Shown here piece by piece: positions 5,041 through 5,817 of a stretch of 5,817 nucleotides of DNA. Each line of letters opens with the position of its first letter. The first letter of the stretch is position 1. Source of the DNA: a bacterium (lineage in GTDB: Bacteria; JACRDZ01; JAJRWM01). A model generated the notes under the pieces. That model did not search any database, was not told the origin of the DNA, and worked only from the letters and a program-made list of their open reading frames with translations. The position numbers and the translations under genes were made by a program. The DNA is taken from positions 1-5,817 of the forward strand of contig JAJRWM010000235.1 in NCBI GenBank assembly GCA_024276815.1, written 5' to 3'.

Positions 5041-5817
5041 ATGATTAAACGGGTCAGGTTCCAGGTTAAAGGTGTTGTCCAGGGAGTAGGTTTCCGTCCT
5101 TTTGTTTATAATCTTGCCCACGCCAACAAGCTGAGCGGCTGGGTCTTCAATGATGTTGGCGGGCTTGAGATTGAGATCGAGGGGCCGATAGAAGCCATCC
5201 GTGCCTTTCGTGACCGCTTGCGTTCCGCTCCCCCTCCACAGTCTCACCTTGAGTCCATTACGGAAATTTCCCTTCCGCCTCTGGGTAACGACGACGGTTT
5301 TGTCATCCTCCCCAGCCGGGGAGCGGGTAACGAAGCTGTCCTGATAAGCCCCGATCTCTCAACCTGCCCGGATTGTCTAGCTTAATTATATGAGCCGGCG
5401 GATCATCATTATCATTATCCCTTTATCAACTGCACCAATTGCGGCCCCCGTTTCACCATCGTGCTGGATGTGCCTTATGATCGTCAACTGACGACCATGA
5501 AAAGCTTTGCCATGTGTTCAAAGTGCCGGCAGGAATATGAAGACCCGCGAAACCGGCGTTTCCACGCTCAGCCCAACGCCTGTCAGGTGTGCGGGCCTCA
5601 TTACTGGCTTGAACCGGGGCCTAAGCATCCCGACAGTTACAGCGCGATCGAAGAAGCGAAGCAGTTGCTTTTGTCCGGCAACACCATAGCGATTAAGGGA
5701 CTGGGCGGATTTCACCTCTGCGCCGATGCCCGCGACGAGGAAGCTGTTAACAAGCTGCGTAAGGGGAAAAACCGGGGCGCCAAACCTTTTGCGGTCATGG
5801 CCAGGGACCTTGAGATG
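5041..5817 (+). pseudogene. hypF: Carbamoyltransferase HypF, interrupted by one TAA and cut by the window edge
   Basis: HypF uses carbamoyl phosphate and ATP to place a carboxamide on the C-terminal Cys of HypE, the precursor of the cyanide ligands of [NiFe]-hydrogenase. Visible domains are acylphosphatase (about 3-92; GVVQGVGFRPFVY with catalytic Arg19, and Asn37), two zinc fingers (C109-x2-C112-x18-C131-x2-C134 and C159-x2-C162-x18-C181-x2-C184), and the beginning of the YrdC-like domain (about 201 on; AIKGLGGFHLCADA, GAKPFAVM). The Kae1-like part lies beyond the edge. Codon 115 (5383-5385) is TAA, between CPDCLA and LYEPAD; relatives usually have Glu there, so GAA to TAA explains it. The exact x18 spacing shows no indel. 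As read, translation gives 114 residues ending inside finger one. The ATG is 12 bases after the porin stop with only a poor AGG upstream, suggesting coupled translation. A sequence error is a real alternative. Confidence 0.9.

Noticed and set aside
1264-5385. Ciliate-like code with TAA and TAG read as an amino acid and only TGA as stop
   Set aside because: Reading TAA through at 5026-5028 and the TAG at 5035-5037 would fuse the porin to HypF in frame, although the porin ends naturally with its C-terminal Phe strand. The protease also ends at TAA after a complete domain. TAA is therefore a working stop here.

Overview
The window comes from a diderm (Gram-negative-type) bacterium of middling GC content. 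The main evidence is an outer-membrane beta-barrel protein with a cleavable signal peptide and a C-terminal Phe. The start of hypF, a [NiFe]-hydrogenase maturation gene, suggests an organism that uses hydrogenases and is probably anaerobic. I cannot assign a phylum from sequence alone.

Layout, left to right. (1) Positions 1-120 hold one end of an insertion sequence: the first 11 codons of a leftward transposase with a strong ribosome binding site, a hairpin over its start codon, and a terminal segment carrying repeated GGACA motifs. (2) After a quiet stretch, a well-formed sigma70-type promoter (308-336) drives an exported FGE/SUMF1-fold protein (357-1220) that lacks the two catalytic cysteines of true formylglycine-generating enzymes. 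(3) Converging on it is a leftward secreted subtilisin-like (S8) protease, 2817 down to 1264. It is intact in frame except for one TAG codon at 1801-1803, between the oxyanion-hole Asn and the catalytic Ser. (4) The divergent intergenic region 2818-3130 is unusually structured. It has terminator-like hairpins on both strands and a protein-like minus-strand reading frame with no start codon. (5) A TetR-family regulator (3131-3745, GTG start) is followed by an outer-membrane porin-like protein (3844-5028, TTG start); inverted TACAACA motifs lie between them. (6) Twelve bases after the porin begins hypF (5041 to the window edge), broken by a single TAA at 5383-5385 inside its first zinc finger.

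How the genes relate. TetR and the porin look like a local regulator-target pair (inference). HypF would normally serve hydrogenase maturation together with hyp genes beyond the right edge. The FGE-fold protein and the protease are both exported, but nothing links them functionally.

The most notable feature is that two of the five main genes are interrupted by a lone in-frame stop with otherwise perfect frame and motif spacing. Recent gene decay, base-call error, or (for the TAG only) stop-codon recoding are the competing explanations. I see no clear undescribed multi-gene system.
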